Positions 28,043 through 36,799 of a DNA stretch of 64,000 bases are shown in pieces. Position 1 is the first letter of the stretch. Every line of letters begins with the position of its first letter. The notes below the pieces were generated by a model. The model made no database searches. It had not been told where the DNA came from and was given only the letters and a program-made list of their open reading frames with translations. The position numbers and the translations under genes are program-made. Origin of the DNA: Streptomyces sp. SS1-1 (GTDB lineage Bacteria > Actinomycetota > Actinomycetes > Streptomycetales > Streptomycetaceae); the NCBI RefSeq assembly GCF_008973465.1, contig NZ_WBXN01000004.1, forward strand, positions 3,946,501 through 4,010,500. Reading direction: 5' to 3'.

Positions 28043-31000
28043 ATGACGCGAGCCGAGCAGCCAACGGCCCACCCCGAAGCCCCCGACGACGCGCTGGTCG
28101 CGGACTCCCGAGAGCGTGCCATCCGCGCCCTGCTGCGCCGACCGCAGCTGAGGCGGCTGTGGAGCGCGCAGCTCGTCGGCGGTGTCGGCGACTTCCTCGC
28201 GCTGCTCGTGCTGGTCCTGTTGGCCCTTCAGGCGGCGATCGCCGAAGGGTCGTTCGGCAGCGGCTACCGCGGCGCGGCGTTCGCAGTGGCGACGGTCTTC
28301 GGTGTGCGCCTCCTGGCGACGCTCCTCTTCGGCGCCGTGCTCCTCGGCCCACTGACCTCGCTGACCGGCCAGGACGGCCCGCTCGACCGGCGCTGGACCA
28401 TGGTCGGCGCCGACGGGCTGCGCGCCGCCCTGCTGATCGTCGCCCCGCTCTGGATCGACTGGACCCCGGACAACGCGCTGGCGCTGCTGCTGGTCACCGT
28501 CTTCGTGAGCGGCGTCGCCGAGCGGTTCTGGACGGTGGCCCGCGAGAGCGCGGCCCCCGCCCTGCTGCCGCCCCCGCCCCCGGAGGGCGCCACCGTACGG
28601 CCGCTGCCGGACCACCTCGACGCGCTGCGCCGGCTGTCGCTGCGCACCGCCTTCGTGGCCGTCCCGCTGGCCGCCGCCACCCTGATCGCCGCGTCCCTGC
28701 TGAACAACCTGCTCGGCGCCGGGCTCGACTGGTTCGCCCAGCACCAGGCGGCGCTCGGCTCGTACGTCGCCGCCGGACTGTTCGCCGCCTCGCTGTCCGT
28801 CGTCACCTTCCTGGAACTGCCCGACACGCGCACCCCGCGCGCGCGGTCGCCGCTCGAGGGGCTGCGCCGTCCCAAGACCGGCACCGGCGCCGACAAGGGC
28901 CGGACCGGCGCGATCGCCCTGCTCGTGACGGCGTGCGCGGCCGTCGCCGCCGCGGTGGCCGCCGCCGTCGCCGTGGCCGTCCTGCACGCCAAGGACCTGG
29001 GCGGCGGTCCCGTCCTGTACGGCCTGATGGTGCTCGCCCTGACCGGCGGCGTGGTCGCCGGCATCCGTACGGCGCCCTCCGTGCTGCCGGCCCTGTCGCG
29101 GCGCCGCCTGCTGGCGCTCGCCGTCGCGGTCACCGGCGTCGCCCTGCTCGCCGCGGGCCTGGTCCCGGACGTCACGACCGTGCTGCTGATCCTCGCCCTG
29201 GCCGGATACGGCGCGGGCGTCTCCGCCAACACCGGGCACGCGCTGCTCGACCAGGAGGCCGAGGAATTCCGCCGCCCCCGCACCACGGAGCACCTGCACG
29301 CGGTCGTACGGCTGTGCGTCGCGCTCGGCGCCGTGCTCGCCCCGCTGGTGGCCGCGCTCATCGGGCCGCACCGGCTGGAGAGCGGCAAGTTCGTCTTCGC
29401 GCACGGCGGCGCCGCCTTCACGCTGATGCTGGTCGGCGCGCTGCTGCTGCCCGTCGCCGTGCTGGTCCTGGCCAAGGTCGACGACCGGTCCGGGGTGCCG
29501 CTGCGCAAGGACCTGCGGGACGCCGTCCTCGGTGGGCACGACCCCGATCAGGTCCCGGCCGCCGCCGGCTTCTTCATCGCCCTGGAGGGCGGCGACGGCG
29601 CCGGGAAGTCCACCCAGGCCGAGGCGCTGGCCGAGTGGATCCGGGGCAAGGGCCACGAGGTCGTCGTCACCCGCGAGCCCGGGGCGACGCCCGTCGGCAA
29701 GCGGCTGCGCTCGATCCTGCTGGACGTGTCGAGCGCCGGGCTCTCGCACCGCGCGGAGGCGCTGCTGTACGCGGCGGACCGCGCCGAGCACGTCGACACC
29801 GTCGTCCGGCCCGCGCTGGAGCGCGGCGCCGTCGTGATCTCCGACCGGTACGTCGACTCCTCGGTCGCCTACCAGGGCGCCGGCCGCGACCTGTCGCCGA
29901 CGGAGATCGCCCGCATCAACCGCTGGGCGACCAACGGCCTGGCCCCTCATCTGACCGTGCTGCTGGACGTGGCGCCGGAGACCGCGCGCGAGCGGTTCAC
30001 CGAGGCGCCGGACCGGCTGGAGTCGGAGCCGGCGGAGTTCCACGCGCGCGTGCGCTCCGGGTTCCTGACGCTGGCCGCCGCCGACCCCGGCCGCTACCTG
30101 GTGGTGGACGGCGCCCAGGAGCCCGAGGCCGTCACCACGGTGATCCGGCACCGGCTCGACCAGATGCTCCCGCTCTCCGAGGCCGAGATCCAGGCCCGCG
30201 AGGAAGCGCGCCGCAAGGCCGAGGAAGAGGCCCGCCGCAAGGCCGAGGAAGAGGCCGCCCGCAAGGCCGAGGAGGAGCGCCTGGAGCGCGAGCGCCAGGA
30301 GCAGCTCGCCCGGCTGCGCGCCGAGGAGGAGGAGCGCAAGCGGCGCGAGCTGGAGGAGGTGCAGCGCCGCGAGGCCGAACGGCAGGCCGAGGAGGCCCGC
30401 CTGCGGGCCGAGGAGGCGCAGCGCCGCGCCGAGGAGGAGCGCAAGCGGCTCCTCGCGGAGGAGAAGGCGCGCGCCGAGGAGGAGGCGCGCCGCAAGGCCG
30501 AGGAGGAGGCCCGCCGCAAGCAGGCGGAGGAGGAGGCGCGCATCCGCGCCGAGGCCGAGGCGCGGCGCCTGGAGAAGCAGCGCGCGGCGGAGGAGGCCCT
30601 GCTGCGGGCCGAGGAGGCCCGGCGGCTCGCCGAGCAGGCCGCGGCCGCCGCACAGGCCGGCCCCCGTCCGACGGCTCCCGCGGCCCCGGCCGCCCCGGAC
30701 GACGCGATGACCGTCCCGACGCCCGTGGTGACCCCGGAGCAGGCGGCGGCGGCGGGCAGGGCGGCCGACGAGACGACGGTCCTGCGCCCGGTGCGCGAGG
30801 TGAAGCCCGCGCGGGACGAGGAGTCCGCCGCGGAGTCCACCTCGAAGCTGCCCCGGGTGTCGCCGCCGTCCGGCGCCACCGACGAGACGGCCGTGCTGCC
30901 TCCGGTCCCGCCGGGCGCGGCGGACGAGACGGCCGTACTGCCGCCTGTGCCGCCGGGTGCGGCGGATGAGACGGCCGTGTTGCCTCCGGTTCCGCCGGGT

Positions 31001-31276
31001 GCCGCCGATGAGACGGCTGTCCTCCCGCCGGTGCCGGCGGACGGCTCCGACGACCGTGTCCCGCCGGGGTACTTCCGCGAGGAGGAGCGCACGCGCGAGA
31101 TGCCCCAGGTCGACGAGACGGGCGCACCGCGCCGCCGGTCCCGCTCCGACTGGGCCGAGGAGACCCCGCTGGACGACCTGCCGTCGCTGGCGGACGAGCT
31201 GCTCGGCCCGCACGAGGACGCGTACGACGACGAGGACGGCGGCGGCCGGGGCAGGGGCCGGGGCCGACGGCGCTGA
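28043..31276 (+). CDS. tmk: MFS-like membrane domain fused to thymidylate kinase, with coiled coil and repeat tail
   Basis: A 1077-residue fusion. Residues about 30-490 form a transporter-like domain with 10-12 hydrophobic segments. Residues about 510-705 are a complete thymidylate kinase: EGGDGAGKSTQAEAL (Walker A), REPGATPVGKRLR, SDRYVDSSVAYQGAGR (DRY motif), VLLDVAPETARERF. It makes dTDP from dTMP. Residues about 712-870 are an unbroken charged coiled coil (EEARRKAEEEA units). After a Pro/Ala linker come four 14-residue repeats (DETAVLPPVPPGAA), then an acidic and RGRGRGRRR end. No other tmk is seen, so this is probably the essential enzyme, held at the membrane. TAGGCT-6 nt-ATG with no Shine-Dalgarno indicates a leaderless mRNA. 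Confidence 0.9.
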   Translation: MTRAEQPTAHPEAPDDALVADSRERAIRALLRRPQLRRLWSAQLVGGVGDFLALLVLVLLALQAAIAEGSFGSGYRGAAFAVATVFGVRLLATLLFGAVLLGPLTSLTGQDGPLDRRWTMVGADGLRAALLIVAPLWIDWTPDNALALLLVTVFVSGVAERFWTVARESAAPALLPPPPPEGATVRPLPDHLDALRRLSLRTAFVAVPLAAATLIAASLLNNLLGAGLDWFAQHQAALGSYVAAGLFAASLSVVTFLELPDTRTPRARSPLEGLRRPKTGTGADKGRTGAIALLVTACAAVAAAVAAAVAVAVLHAKDLGGGPVLYGLMVLALTGGVVAGIRTAPSVLPALSRRRLLALAVAVTGVALLAAGLVPDVTTVLLILALAGYGAGVSANTGHALLDQEAEEFRRPRTTEHLHAVVRLCVALGAVLAPLVAALIGPHRLESGKFVFAHGGAAFTLMLVGALLLPVAVLVLAKVDDRSGVPLRKDLRDAVLGGHDPDQVPAAAGFFIALEGGDGAGKSTQAEALAEWIRGKGHEVVVTREPGATPVGKRLRSILLDVSSAGLSHRAEALLYAADRAEHVDTVVRPALERGAVVISDRYVDSSVAYQGAGRDLSPTEIARINRWATNGLAPHLTVLLDVAPETARERFTEAPDRLESEPAEFHARVRSGFLTLAAADPGRYLVVDGAQEPEAVTTVIRHRLDQMLPLSEAEIQAREEARRKAEEEARRKAEEEAARKAEEERLERERQEQLARLRAEEEERKRRELEEVQRREAERQAEEARLRAEEAQRRAEEERKRLLAEEKARAEEEARRKAEEEARRKQAEEEARIRAEAEARRLEKQRAAEEALLRAEEARRLAEQAAAAAQAGPRPTAPAAPAAPDDAMTVPTPVVTPEQAAAAGRAADETTVLRPVREVKPARDEESAAESTSKLPRVSPPSGATDETAVLPPVPPGAADETAVLPPVPPGAADETAVLPPVPPGAADETAVLPPVPADGSDDRVPPGYFREEERTREMPQVDETGAPRRRSRSDWAEETPLDDLPSLADELLGPHEDAYDDEDGGGRGRGRGRRR
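30881..31048 (+). repeat. Four tandem 42-bp repeats inside tmk
   Basis: Units begin at 30881, 30923, 30965 and 31007, each encoding DETAVLPPVPPGAA with mostly synonymous differences. The in-frame 42-bp period means copy number can change without a frameshift. Confidence 0.85.
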
Positions 31277-31366
31277 CCTCCGCCGGTCCTGGCCGGCCGG
31301 GTTGTCAGTGCCGCCCCGCACAATGGACGCGGTGACCCGAAGTGTGACGAAAGGCGGGCGGCGCCC

Positions 31367-32572
31367 ATGACCGTGTGGGACGACCTGGTGGGGCAGGAGC
31401 GGATCAGCGCGCAGCTGGACGCCGCCGCCAGGGACGCCGACGCCCTCGTCACGGCCGCGGCCACGGACGCCCCGCCGCCCGAGGCGTCCAAGATGACGCA
31501 CGCCTGGCTGTTCACCGGCCCGCCCGGCGCGGGCCGGAACCAGGCGGCCCGGGCCTTCGCCGCCGCCCTCCAGTGCGTCAGCCCCGACCGTGCCCTGGGC
31601 GGTTCGCCCGGCTGCGGCTTCTGCGACGGCTGCCACACGGCCCTGCTGGGCACACACGCCGACGTGACCACCGTCGCCGCCGTGGGCACGCAGATCCTCG
31701 CCGACGACATGCGGGACACCGTCCGCAAGTCCTTCACCTCACCGGCGAACGGCCGCTGGCAGGTGATCCTCGTCGAGGACGCCGAGCGGCTGAACGAGAA
31801 GTCCGCCAACGCCGTGCTCAAGGCCGTCGAGGAGCCCGCCCCCCGGACCGTGTGGCTGCTGTGCGCGCCCTCCATCGAGGACGTCCTGCCCACGATCCGC
31901 TCCCGCTGCCGCCATCTGAACCTGAGCACGCCCTCGGTCGACGCCATCGCCGACATGCTCGTCCGGCGCGAGGGCGTCGAGCCGGAGGTCGCCGCCGCCG
32001 CTGCCCGCGCCACGCAGGGGCACGTCGACCGGGCCCGCCGGCTGGCCACGGACCCGGCCGCGCGGCAGCGCCGGGCCGCCGTCCTCAAGCTGCCCCTGCG
32101 GCTGGGCGAGATCGGCGCCTGCCTGAAGGCCGCTCAGGAGCTGGTGGACGCCGCCGCCGAGGACGCCAAGCAGCTCGCGGAGGAGACCGACGCCAAGGAG
32201 ACCGACGAGCTGAAGGCGGCGCTGGGCGCGGCCCAGGGCGGCCGGATGCCGCGCGGCACCGCCGGGGTCATGAAGGACCTGGAGGACAAGCAGAAGCGCC
32301 GCCGCACCAGGACGCAGCGCGACAGCCTGGACCTCGCGCTGACCGACCTCACGGCGTTCTACCGGGACGTCCTCGCCCTCCAGCTCGGCTCCCGGGTGGC
32401 CCTCGCCAACACCGACGTCGAGGACGCCCTGGAGCGCCTGGCCCGGGAGAGCTCACCGGAGTCCACGCTCCGCCGGATCGAGGCGATCGCCGCCTGCCGG
32501 ACCGCCCTGGACAGCAATGTGGCGCCGCTGCTGGCGGTGGAGGCGATGACGATGGCGCTCAGAGCGGGCTGA
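31367..32572 (+). CDS. holB: DNA polymerase III subunit delta prime
   Basis: Clamp-loader subunit (401 residues), AAA+ family. MTVWDDLVGQERISAQL and HAWLFTGPPGAGRNQAARAFA form the P-loop region; the Walker A lysine is arginine (GAGRNQ), consistent with the non-hydrolysing delta-prime role. CGFCDGCHTALLGTHAD is the zinc-binding segment. VEDAERLNEKSANAVLKAVEEPAP and IRSRCRHLNL (SRC motif) complete the domain. A Lys/Glu-rich linker (residues 260-310) precedes the C-terminal collar domain. The ATG follows AAAGGCGGGCGGCGCCC, 90 bp after tmk, a pairing common in bacteria. Confidence 0.93.
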   Translation: MTVWDDLVGQERISAQLDAAARDADALVTAAATDAPPPEASKMTHAWLFTGPPGAGRNQAARAFAAALQCVSPDRALGGSPGCGFCDGCHTALLGTHADVTTVAAVGTQILADDMRDTVRKSFTSPANGRWQVILVEDAERLNEKSANAVLKAVEEPAPRTVWLLCAPSIEDVLPTIRSRCRHLNLSTPSVDAIADMLVRREGVEPEVAAAAARATQGHVDRARRLATDPAARQRRAAVLKLPLRLGEIGACLKAAQELVDAAAEDAKQLAEETDAKETDELKAALGAAQGGRMPRGTAGVMKDLEDKQKRRRTRTQRDSLDLALTDLTAFYRDVLALQLGSRVALANTDVEDALERLARESSPESTLRRIEAIAACRTALDSNVAPLLAVEAMTMALRAG

Positions 32573-32677
32573 CACCGGGGCGCGTCTCCGACCCTGGGGT
32601 GACCCTGCGGGTAACACGTACGAGCGGAGACCCGCACGCAGAGCGTCTGCCCGACTCCATAGAGTTACCCTCGCCAG

Positions 32678-34306
32678 ATGCACACCTGGCGCAGCACCTC
32701 AGCTCACCCCGGCCCGGCCCCGAGCACGTCGGGCGCACGCGACCGCCGTCGCCGCTCCCGGCGGGCGGGCACCCTTGGCGCCCTGCTCGGCGTCGCCGCC
32801 CTGCTCGTCTCGGCCTGCTCCTCCGGCGGATCCGCGAAGCCGGCCGGGAACCCGGCGGCCGGGGCGGCCCTGGCCGCGCTGCCGCGGTCGACACCGGCGG
32901 CGCTCACGCCGTACTACGAGCAGAAGCTGACCTGGCGGGCGTGCGGCGTGCCCGGATTCCAGTGCGCCACGCTGAGGGCGCCGCTCGACTACGCCGAACC
33001 GGACGCCGGGCAGACCCGGCTCGCCGTGGCCCGCAAGAAGGCGACCGGCCCCGGCGAACGGCTGGGCTCCCTCCTGGTGAACCCGGGCGGACCGGGCGGC
33101 TCGGCCATCGCCTACCTCCAGCAGTACGCGGGGATCGGCTACCCGGTGGACGTGCGGGCCCGCTACGACATGGTGGCCGTCGACCCGCGCGGGGTCGCCC
33201 GCAGCGAGCCCGTCGAATGCCTCGACGGACGGCAGATGGACCGCTACACGCAGACCGACTTCACGCCGGACGACGAGAAGGAGGTCGGTGAGCTGGTCGA
33301 CGCGTACAAGAGGTTCGCGGAGGGCTGCGGGGCGGACGCCCCCGGTCTGCTGCGCCATGTCTCGACCACCGAGGCGGCGCGCGACATGGACCTCCTGCGC
33401 GCGGTGCTCGGCGACGAGAAGCTGGCCTATGTGGGGGCGTCGTACGGCACCTTCCTGGGGGCGACGTACGCCGGTCTGTTCCCGGACCGGGTGGGGCGCA
33501 TGGTCCTGGACGGCGCGATCGACCCGTCCCTGCCGGCCCGGCGGATGAACCTCGACCAGACGGCGGGCTTCGAGACGGCGTTCCGGGCGTTCGCCCAGGA
33601 CTGCGTCCGGCGCGAGGACTGCCCGCTCGGCGACGAGGCGAAGAACGTGGGCGGCAACCTGAAGAAATTCTTCAAGAAGCTCGACGCACGGCCGGTCCCC
33701 ACCGGGGACGCGGACGGCCGCAAGCTCGGCGAGTCCCTGGCCACCACGGGCGTGATCGCGGCGATGTACGACGAGGGCGCCTGGCCGACCCTGCGGGACG
33801 CGCTGAACTCGGCGATGCGGGAGAACGACGGCTCCGGACTGCTCGCCCTGTCCGACAGCTACTACGAGCGGGACGCCGACGGCCGCTACACGAACCTGAT
33901 GTTCGCCAACGCCGCCGTGAACTGCCTGGACCTGCCCTCGGCCTTCTCCACGCCGGACGAGGTCCGCAAGGCCCTGCCGGCCTTCGAGAAGGCGTCCCCG
34001 GTCTTCGGCGAGGGCCTGGCCTGGGCCACCCTGAACTGCGCGTACTGGCCGGTCGCGCCCACCGGGCAGCCGCAGCGCATCGAGGCGCGGGGCGCCGCCC
34101 CGATCCTCGTGGTCGGCACGACCCGCGACCCGGCGACCCCGTACCGCTGGTCCCGCGCTCTCTCCAGCCAGCTCTCCTCGGCCCGCCTCCTCACCTACGA
34201 CGGCGACGGGCACACGGCGTACGGGCGGGGCAGCACATGCGTCGACCGCACGATCAACACGTACCTCGTCCGGGGGAAGGCCCCGGCCCAGGACAAGCGC
34301 TGCTGA
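32678..34306 (+). CDS. Secreted tripeptidyl aminopeptidase-like alpha/beta hydrolase (lipoprotein)
   Basis: Exported serine aminopeptidase of the S33 family (542 residues). A long basic N-terminus, then GALLGVAALLVSAC with a lipobox Cys near residue 47. NPGGPGGSAIAYLQ is the oxyanion region, YVGASYGTFLGATYAGLFP carries the nucleophile Ser, GTTRDPATPY the Asp and DGDGHTAYG the His. TAP-like C-terminal domain with cysteines. It resembles the Streptomyces mycelium-associated SlpD/SlpE proteinases. The start is leaderless: TACCCT (32666-32671) ends 6 nt before the ATG, with no Shine-Dalgarno. Confidence 0.9.
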   Translation: MHTWRSTSAHPGPAPSTSGARDRRRRSRRAGTLGALLGVAALLVSACSSGGSAKPAGNPAAGAALAALPRSTPAALTPYYEQKLTWRACGVPGFQCATLRAPLDYAEPDAGQTRLAVARKKATGPGERLGSLLVNPGGPGGSAIAYLQQYAGIGYPVDVRARYDMVAVDPRGVARSEPVECLDGRQMDRYTQTDFTPDDEKEVGELVDAYKRFAEGCGADAPGLLRHVSTTEAARDMDLLRAVLGDEKLAYVGASYGTFLGATYAGLFPDRVGRMVLDGAIDPSLPARRMNLDQTAGFETAFRAFAQDCVRREDCPLGDEAKNVGGNLKKFFKKLDARPVPTGDADGRKLGESLATTGVIAAMYDEGAWPTLRDALNSAMRENDGSGLLALSDSYYERDADGRYTNLMFANAAVNCLDLPSAFSTPDEVRKALPAFEKASPVFGEGLAWATLNCAYWPVAPTGQPQRIEARGAAPILVVGTTRDPATPYRWSRALSSQLSSARLLTYDGDGHTAYGRGSTCVDRTINTYLVRGKAPAQDKRC

Positions 34307-34444
34307 CACCTCACGGCGGGCCTCGCGCCCGGCCTCGCGCCCGCCTCGCGGCTGGGCAGGGGCCGGGTCGGGGCTGGTTCGGAGCACCACAGAAACTGTG
34401 TAGACTTACCGACGTTGCTGATCGCACCATAGTGCGGGCAGCGC

Positions 34445-34521
34445 GCCGCCTTAGCTCAGATGGCCAGAGCAACGCACTCGTAATGCGTAGGTCTCGGGTT
34501 CGAATCCCGAAGGCGGCTCCA
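34445..34521 (+). tRNA. tRNA-Thr (anticodon CGT)
   Basis: Full cloverleaf: acceptor GCCGCCT with AGGCGGC, D-stem GCTC/GAGC, anticodon stem ACGCA/TGCGT with loop CTCGTAA (anticodon CGT), T-stem TCGGG/CCCGA with loop TTCGAAT, discriminator T and an encoded CCA end. TAGACT at 34401 could be its -10. A perfect intrinsic terminator follows 4 bp later. No integrase gene is near, so it is not evidently an integration site. Confidence 0.96.
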
Positions 34522-34525
34522 TCCG

Positions 34526-34560
34526 AAGCCCAGCTCAGAACTTCCTGAGCTGGGCTTTTC
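34526..34560 (+). terminator. Intrinsic terminator of tRNA-Thr
   Basis: AAGCCCAGCTCAG pairs perfectly with CTGAGCTGGGCTT around a 6-nt loop (AACTTC) and runs into TTTTC. It is a 13-bp stem placed 4 bp after the tRNA 3' end. Confidence 0.92.
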
Positions 34561-34738
34561 GCGTCAGCGGCCCAGTGCCGTCGCCCCCACCCCGGAGGGC
34601 CATGATCGTGTCGATCCGGCCGTCGCGACGGATGACCAGGGTCGGCTGCAGCAGACCATCGCTTCGGTGTCCGTCCAGGGGCGGAGGGTGGGCCGTCTCG
34701 CAGGGGGATGTGTCCGACGCCGTTGCGCGAGAGGGTTG

Positions 34739-35635
34739 GTGTGTCTTCTCCGCGCCGACCCCGAGGATCTTCCGCACGTGCGCTCCCGCCCCGTCCCCAC
34801 CTGTGTTCTCGGTAGTTCCCATGACGAGCCGGTCGTCATCGGCGGGCATGATCCGGACCGGTACGCGGAGATGGGGTCGTTCAGCAAGGTTGTCACCGCC
34901 ACCGTGCTGCAGCGGCTGTCCGAGCAGGAAGTGGTCGCGCTCGATGATCCCGTCGAGCGGTGGCTCGGCGTTCCGGCCGGGACCGGGATCACCCTGCGTC
35001 ATCTCGCGGGGCACACGTCGGGGCTGCCTCGGGCGCCGCCCGGTCTCGCGCGGTTCGATCCGTACCGGGCGTTCACCGAGGACCGGCTGCGCATGCTGCT
35101 CGCGGGGCTCGACCGTCTCGTCGTCGGCCCTCCCGGGGAGCGGGAGGAGTACTCCAACCTCGGCTACGCGGTGCTCGGGGCCGCCCTGACCGCGGCGGCC
35201 GGGCGGCCGTACAGGGAGCTCGTCGCCGTGCATCTGCTGGCGCCCCTCGGGTTGCCGGACGACGCGATGGTCGTCGTGCCGCCGGCGCACAACCGGTCGT
35301 TGCCGACGGGGCTGTTCGGTCGTAGCGCGAAACCGTGGACCATGTCGGGGGCGATCCTGCCCGCGGGCGGTCTGTGGGCGAGTCCGCGGACGATGGCCCG
35401 CGTGCTGACCGGTCTCGTCGTCGACCGGTCCCTGGGCGAGCCCGCTCTCGGCTGGCAGCGGACGGGGCCGCTGCCCCTGATCTGGCACAACGGGGGGACC
35501 GGTACGGCCTCCATGTTCGCCGGTGCCCTGCCCGACGGCCGGTGGACGGTGGTCCACAGGCTGTGCACCGCTTACGACGAGACGGACGGCCTCGGCGTGG
35601 ACGAGTTGCGCGCCGCCCGCGTGCGGCCGGAGTGA
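34739..35635 (+). CDS. Serine hydrolase of the beta-lactamase/PBP (class C-like) family
   Basis: About 298 residues. The catalytic set is visible: EMGSFSKVVTATVLQRL (SxxK), REEYSNLGYAVLG (YxN) and WHNGGTGTAS (the HxG replacing KTG of esterase-type members). It is shorter than class C beta-lactamases and has no signal peptide, so it is probably a cytosolic esterase or peptidase rather than a resistance enzyme. The start is uncertain: GTG 34739 has GAGAGGG close upstream; an ATG at 34667 lies in the same frame but adds an Arg/Cys-rich stretch unlike the family. Convergent with the SARP-like gene; a CCGGCG/CGCCGG hairpin sits between them. Confidence 0.72.
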   Translation: MCLLRADPEDLPHVRSRPVPTCVLGSSHDEPVVIGGHDPDRYAEMGSFSKVVTATVLQRLSEQEVVALDDPVERWLGVPAGTGITLRHLAGHTSGLPRAPPGLARFDPYRAFTEDRLRMLLAGLDRLVVGPPGEREEYSNLGYAVLGAALTAAAGRPYRELVAVHLLAPLGLPDDAMVVVPPAHNRSLPTGLFGRSAKPWTMSGAILPAGGLWASPRTMARVLTGLVVDRSLGEPALGWQRTGPLPLIWHNGGTGTASMFAGALPDGRWTVVHRLCTAYDETDGLGVDELRAARVRPE

Positions 35636-35687
35636 GGGGGAGGGCACCGGCGGCACGTGCGCCGGGGAGCATTTCTCCGTGGCGGGG

Positions 35688-36419
35688 TCAGCCGGCCAGG
35701 GCCGTCACCTGGGCGAGTTCGAAAGCCGGCTCGACTCCCAGTTCCTTCCGCAGGCGGCGCCGGAATTCCTGGTAGAGCTCCGTGGATCTGCCGGCGGCGC
35801 CGAGTTTCATATGGGCGCTGATCAGAAGAAGATGACTGGGCTCGTCCAGCGGTTCCCAGGTGACGAGGGATTCCGCGATCTCGACGGCTTCTCTCAGCCT
35901 TTTGTCGGCCAGCAGGATCTCCCCCGCTTCCCGCAGGGCGTAGAACCGCCGTTGATCCCACGTCCGTTGGTGTTCCTCGACCCAGGGCGAGTCCACGTCG
36001 ACCAGCAGCGGGAGCTGCAACAGTTCGAGGTCGGCCGTGAGGGACGGCGTGTGCGGCCAGTCCGGGTGGGCGAGGGCGTCGTGCGCCTGCTGCCAGTCGC
36101 TGGTGAGGGCGTCCGAGACGCGTACGGTCTCGCCCTCGGCGATCACCAGTTCCCTGGACACCGCCTGGTTGACCCGCCACAGCAGCCGGCTCAGCCGGCG
36201 CCGCCCGACGCGCTCCGCCTTGTCCGGCCACAGGGACCTGATGATCGCGGGGCGGCGCGCGGTCCGCCCTTCGCGCAGTTCGAGGTAGGCCAGCAGCTCC
36301 GCGGTCTGCGGCGGCAGCCGGTAGGCCTCGTCGTCGGCGAGGTGGACGCCGTCATGGCCCAGCAACCGGAGTTGAACGGAACCAGGATCTCTGGTGGCAC
36401 CGGTCATCGATCTGGACAT
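35688..36419 (-). CDS. SARP-like regulator with bacterial transcriptional activator (BTAD) domain
   Basis: A 243-residue DNA-binding regulator. The N-terminal 100 residues form an OmpR-like winged helix (VQLRLLGHDGVHLADDEAYRLPPQTAELLAYLELREGRTARR, then IIRSLWPDKAERVGRRRLSRLLWRVNQ). The C-terminal part is a BTAD TPR-like domain (VEEHQRTWDQRRFYALREAGE, ELYQEFRRRLRKELGVEPAFEL). This is the small-SARP design used by pathway-specific activators. AGGGGGACTT precedes the ATG. It is divergent, over 380 bp, from the secreted-peptide/ABC operon, which is the most obvious target. No biosynthetic cluster is adjacent. Confidence 0.85.
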   Translation of the reverse strand: MSRSMTGATRDPGSVQLRLLGHDGVHLADDEAYRLPPQTAELLAYLELREGRTARRPAIIRSLWPDKAERVGRRRLSRLLWRVNQAVSRELVIAEGETVRVSDALTSDWQQAHDALAHPDWPHTPSLTADLELLQLPLLVDVDSPWVEEHQRTWDQRRFYALREAGEILLADKRLREAVEIAESLVTWEPLDEPSHLLLISAHMKLGAAGRSTELYQEFRRRLRKELGVEPAFELAQVTALAG

Positions 36420-36799
36420 AAGTCCCCCTGTCCCCGTTTGTCTGGAAGGCCGGATAGGCCTGCCGTGGAGGCGCGAAGTGGTCAGCGACGCGCATCACCT
36501 GCCTTAGCAATAACAAGAGCTGATCACGGATCGCAAGCGCCTTGTAGTCCGGTATGACGGGCCCGAGTACGCCGCGAAAAGATTTTCACGAGTGCGACGA
36601 ATTGACGCGATCCCGTCGGCTGACCAGGACAAGGGGCGCACCGGAGACACGGTGAAGACACCTCACGGGCATGCTTCCCACATGCCTGAGGCAACGGGGA
36701 GTCGCAACGAAGCGATCGCGAAGAGAGGGCCTCGTGAGCCTGCTCGAGCCGTTGGTCGACCGACCACGGCGGCTCGGCAGTCGATTCACGGAGGATTCC
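36420..36799. other. Divergent intergenic region, SARP-like gene / secreted-peptide operon
   Basis: 380 bp with no gene. TCACGG or TCACGA occurs four times (about 36524, 36589, 36662, 36786), possible SARP-type repeats. CCTCA-CG-GGCATG with CATGCC-TGAGG (36661-36691) is a long imperfect inverted repeat. GAAAAGATTTTC near 36578 is a shorter one. No consensus -10 with a good -35 stands out. Confidence 0.4.

Noticed and set aside
24835..31657. Open frames of about 1100 and 1230 codons antisense to topA, tmk and holB
   Set aside because: They mirror strongly coding genes in the other strand and show composition typical of high-GC shadow frames.
34564..34992. Minus-strand frame over the 5' end of the serine hydrolase (IRRDGRIDTIMALRGGG)
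   Set aside because: Short attractive stretch, but no family match, no start signal, and it overlaps the conserved hydrolase motif; at best a remnant.
34445..35635. tRNA-Thr as the attachment site of an integrative element
   Set aside because: No integrase, excisionase or repeated tRNA 3' end within the window; the tRNA and its terminator are intact.
34739..35635. Beta-lactamase resistance gene
   Set aside because: No signal peptide, and HNGG in place of KTG; esterase-type relative is more likely.
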